The notes beneath the pieces were generated by a model. The model saw only the letters and a program-made list of their open reading frames with translations, was not told the origin of the DNA and made no database searches. Of a stretch of 6,787 bases of DNA, positions 5,621 through 6,787 are shown piece by piece. Source of the DNA: Nitrospiraceae bacterium (GTDB taxonomy: Bacteria > Nitrospirota > Nitrospiria > Nitrospirales > Nitrospiraceae); NCBI GenBank assembly GCA_014534095.1, contig JACVSD010000092.1, positions 1 through 6,787 on the forward strand, written 5' to 3'. How positions within the stretch are numbered: position 1 is the stretch's first letter; each line of letters begins with the position of its first letter. A program made the translations under genes and the position numbers.

Positions 5621-5706
5621 CAGTCGCCTCCTCTTTCTGCATTTCGCTGTCCATAGTGGTCCAGGAAGACCGACCGATCGATCGAGGAGAGAAAAAAGCG
5701 CTCGTT

Positions 5707-5722
5707 TGCCATGTAGATGGCA
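5707..5722. promoter_or_regulatory. Inverted repeat TGCCAT-GTAG-ATGGCA, candidate autoregulatory operator
   Basis: This is a perfect 6-4-6 inverted repeat spanning 16 bp, the same footprint as a CRP box (TGTGA-N6-TCACA). It lies 55-70 nt upstream of the preferred start of a Crp/Fnr-family gene. The in-frame ATG at 5717 is part of its right arm, which argues that 5717 is regulatory DNA and not the true start. The half-site differs from canonical CRP and FNR boxes, so the assignment is an inference. Confidence 0.4.
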
Positions 5723-5776
5723 GAACGCAACGAGGGTCCTCTGCACAATGCGTCCTCGAAAATTTGTGGGAGATCT

Positions 5777-6502
5777 ATGGACTCGGTTGAAGCGCTCGCA
5801 CGACAAAATCGGTTGTTGAACGCCATTCCTAAGAGCGAATTGGAGCACCTGCTGCCCCATATGGAGCGCCTCAGTTTGTTCCCACGGCAAGTGCTATACC
5901 GACAGGGAACGGCGGTGGAGTATGTGCATTTCCCCATCACGGGCGTCCTGTCCATGATTGCATCCACGCATGATGGGGAAACCGTGGAAGTCGCTTCGGT
6001 CGGAAACGAAGGGTTTACGGAGGTGACGGCCATCCTTAGCAGCCAGCAGGCACGCGGTCGCCAAGGCACCGTCATGCGCGTGGTCACCCAAATCCCCGGT
6101 TCGGTGATCCGTCTGAAAGCCGATGTTTTCGAAACGGCGCTCGACCAGAATATTGAACTGAACCGGTGCGTGCGCCGGTATCTGAGCGTGCTGTTTACCC
6201 ATCTGGTGCTGTCCGTGAGTTGCAACCGGCTCCACTCGCTCGAACAACGCTGCGCCCGATGGTTGATGAGTTGCGTCGATCGCAGCCAATACGAGGAGAT
6301 CGCCGTCACTCAGGAGTTGTTGGCCGAAATGCTGGGGGTCCGCCGGCAAAGCGTCGATCACGTCCTGGGAGAACTCGAATCTCAACAGATGATCGAATGC
6401 TTGCGAGGGTCGATCAAGATCAACGATCAGAAAAGACTGTCCGAAGTGGCCTGCGAATGCTATCACCTGGCGAAGGAAAGACTGGACAGTTTTCTCGCCT
6501 GA
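5777..6502 (+). CDS. Crp/Fnr-family transcriptional regulator
   Basis: The product is 241 aa. ATG 5777 follows GGGAG (5768-5772) by 4 nt. An in-frame ATG at 5717 would add 20 residues but has no SD and lies inside an inverted repeat. The N-terminal part (about 10-145) is a cNMP-binding-type beta barrel, with LSLFPRQVLYRQG, HFPITGVLSM, DGETVEVASVGNEGF and a PGSVIRLKAD turn. The glutamate-arginine phosphate-binding cassette of true cAMP receptors is not evident, so the ligand is unknown. A long dimerisation helix follows, with SCNRLHSLEQRCARWLM (148-164). The winged helix includes VTQELLAEMLGVRRQSVDHVLGEL (177-200). There is no FNR-like N-terminal cysteine cluster. This subfamily (HSxEQRxARWL, TQExLAxMLGVRR) is common in environmental bacteria and mostly uncharacterised. 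Confidence 0.92.
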   Translation: MDSVEALARQNRLLNAIPKSELEHLLPHMERLSLFPRQVLYRQGTAVEYVHFPITGVLSMIASTHDGETVEVASVGNEGFTEVTAILSSQQARGRQGTVMRVVTQIPGSVIRLKADVFETALDQNIELNRCVRRYLSVLFTHLVLSVSCNRLHSLEQRCARWLMSCVDRSQYEEIAVTQELLAEMLGVRRQSVDHVLGELESQQMIECLRGSIKINDQKRLSEVACECYHLAKERLDSFLA

Positions 6503-6652
6503 CCGATCGACCCTTCCCGCCCCGGCGTTCCACTACGGTGGATCGTACTCCACCATCGTGCTCTATTCGCCGCTCTGCTGAGTACTTCTCCCGTCCCGAT
6601 TTCAGTGAATTCACACCTTGGCGTATCGGATCTGTAGCCATTACGATTGAGT
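6503..6652. other. Spacer between the Crp/Fnr gene and the next open frame
   Basis: These 150 nt carry the inverted repeat at 6537-6554 and otherwise no clear element. The stretch 6561-6652 is likely to contain the promoter for the frame starting at 6653, but no good -35/-10 pair stands out. Confidence 0.35.
6537..6554. promoter_or_regulatory. Inverted repeat GGTGGA-TCGTAC-TCCACC (operator or terminator stem)
   Basis: The arms are perfect 6-mers around a 6-nt spacer, and an outer CAC/GTG pair (6531-6533 with 6558-6560) extends the symmetry with two mismatches. It lies 35 nt after the regulator stop and about 100 nt before the next start. The inner GTGGA-N6-TCCAC has the CRP-box layout (TGTGA-N6-TCACA). 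A transcript hairpin could form, but no U tract follows, so an operator and a weak terminator remain about equally possible. Confidence 0.35.
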
Positions 6653-6787
6653 ATGGTCGACGAGCCGCCCATAGACACAGGGAGGAGCCCCCCGGAGAGC
6701 GAGCCGTCCATCCAAGAACTCTCAGCGCACCGCCTTCTGGGTAACTTGCCAATAAAGGACCGCCATCGCCTTGCCGGCAAGTTGCGG
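6653..6787 (+). CDS. N-terminus of a probable second Crp/Fnr-like regulator (partial, cut by window end)
   Basis: An open frame runs from ATG 6653 to the last base without a stop (45 codons); the frame is closed upstream by TAG at 6635-6637. After a polar, proline-rich leader the translation reads AHRLLGNLPIKDRHRLAGKLR. This resembles the NRLLNAIPKSELEHLLPHME segment that opens the cNMP-binding domain of the regulator just upstream and is typical of that family. The SD is poor (TTGAG close to the start), and a TTG at 6647 is an alternative start. If correct, two related regulators lie in tandem. Only the first 45 codons are visible, so the identity is tentative. Confidence 0.55.
   Translation, partial: MVDEPPIDTGRSPPESEPSIQELSAHRLLGNLPIKDRHRLAGKLR

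Noticed and set aside
5717..5776. Extended N-terminus of the Crp/Fnr regulator from ATG 5717
   Set aside because: There is no SD, the ATG is part of a perfect inverted repeat, and a better-placed ATG with GGGAG exists at 5777. It remains possible but is less likely.
5296..6309. 337-codon open frame on the minus strand
   Set aside because: It lies antisense to the ends of lgt and the Crp/Fnr gene, both of which have strong family motifs. Its translation shows no domain and reads as low-complexity shadow of GC-rich coding sequence.
6743..6783. Inverted repeat AACTTGCC/GGCAAGTT with a nested palindrome CTTGCCGGCAAG
   Set aside because: It was considered as a terminator or attachment site, but it lies inside the probable second regulator frame, has no U tract and is cut off by the window end.
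1..6787. CRISPR array, tRNA, rRNA, insertion sequence or prophage signals
   Set aside because: I saw no regularly spaced repeats, cloverleaf-like sequence, transposase, integrase or phage motif on either strand.

Overview
The window is GC-rich, densely coded bacterial DNA carrying signal-transduction, copper-protein and envelope genes. Codon bias, many two-component proteins and the Crp/Fnr subfamily fit a member of the Nitrospirota (Nitrospira-like) or a similar GC-rich Gram-negative bacterium. That placement is an inference, because no marker gene is present. I see no rRNA, tRNA, CRISPR array, insertion sequence or phage gene.

Layout. (1) 1-866: the last 52 codons of a sensor histidine kinase, translationally coupled to a KdpE-type OmpR-family response regulator. 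(2) 867-1024: a spacer with a 40-nt stretch lacking any G, which looks like a Rho-loading region or a leader. (3) 1025-3889: an apparent three-gene operon. It encodes a secreted amicyanin/plastocyanin-like cupredoxin, a stand-alone receiver protein that overlaps the cupredoxin gene by ATGA, and a 657-aa cytoplasmic PAS-PAS-HisKA_3-HATPase-REC hybrid kinase. A perfect 9-bp hairpin sits on the receiver stop codon, between the second and third genes. (4) 3890-4132: a convergent spacer with stem-loops and no convincing gene. (5) 4133-4396, minus strand: a small YtxH-type glycine-rich membrane protein. (6) 4397-4761: a divergent regulatory region with a palindrome and a well-formed sigma70-type promoter for the next gene. 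(7) 4762-5580: lgt, prolipoprotein diacylglyceryl transferase. (8) 5777-6502: a Crp/Fnr-family regulator, preceded by a perfect inverted repeat with the spacing of a Crp/Fnr operator. (9) 6653-6787: the start of another open frame, cut by the window end, whose N-terminus resembles that of the same regulator family.

How they may work together. The most distinctive unit is region 3. An exported copper redox protein is locked translationally to a receiver and followed by a PAS-containing hybrid kinase, which suggests a redox- or copper-linked phosphorelay. None of the three proteins in that operon has a DNA-binding domain, so its output must be a protein partner or another regulator. The Crp/Fnr region may be autoregulated, and inverted repeats of similar geometry occur in three separate spacers. 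These links are inferences from sequence and gene order.
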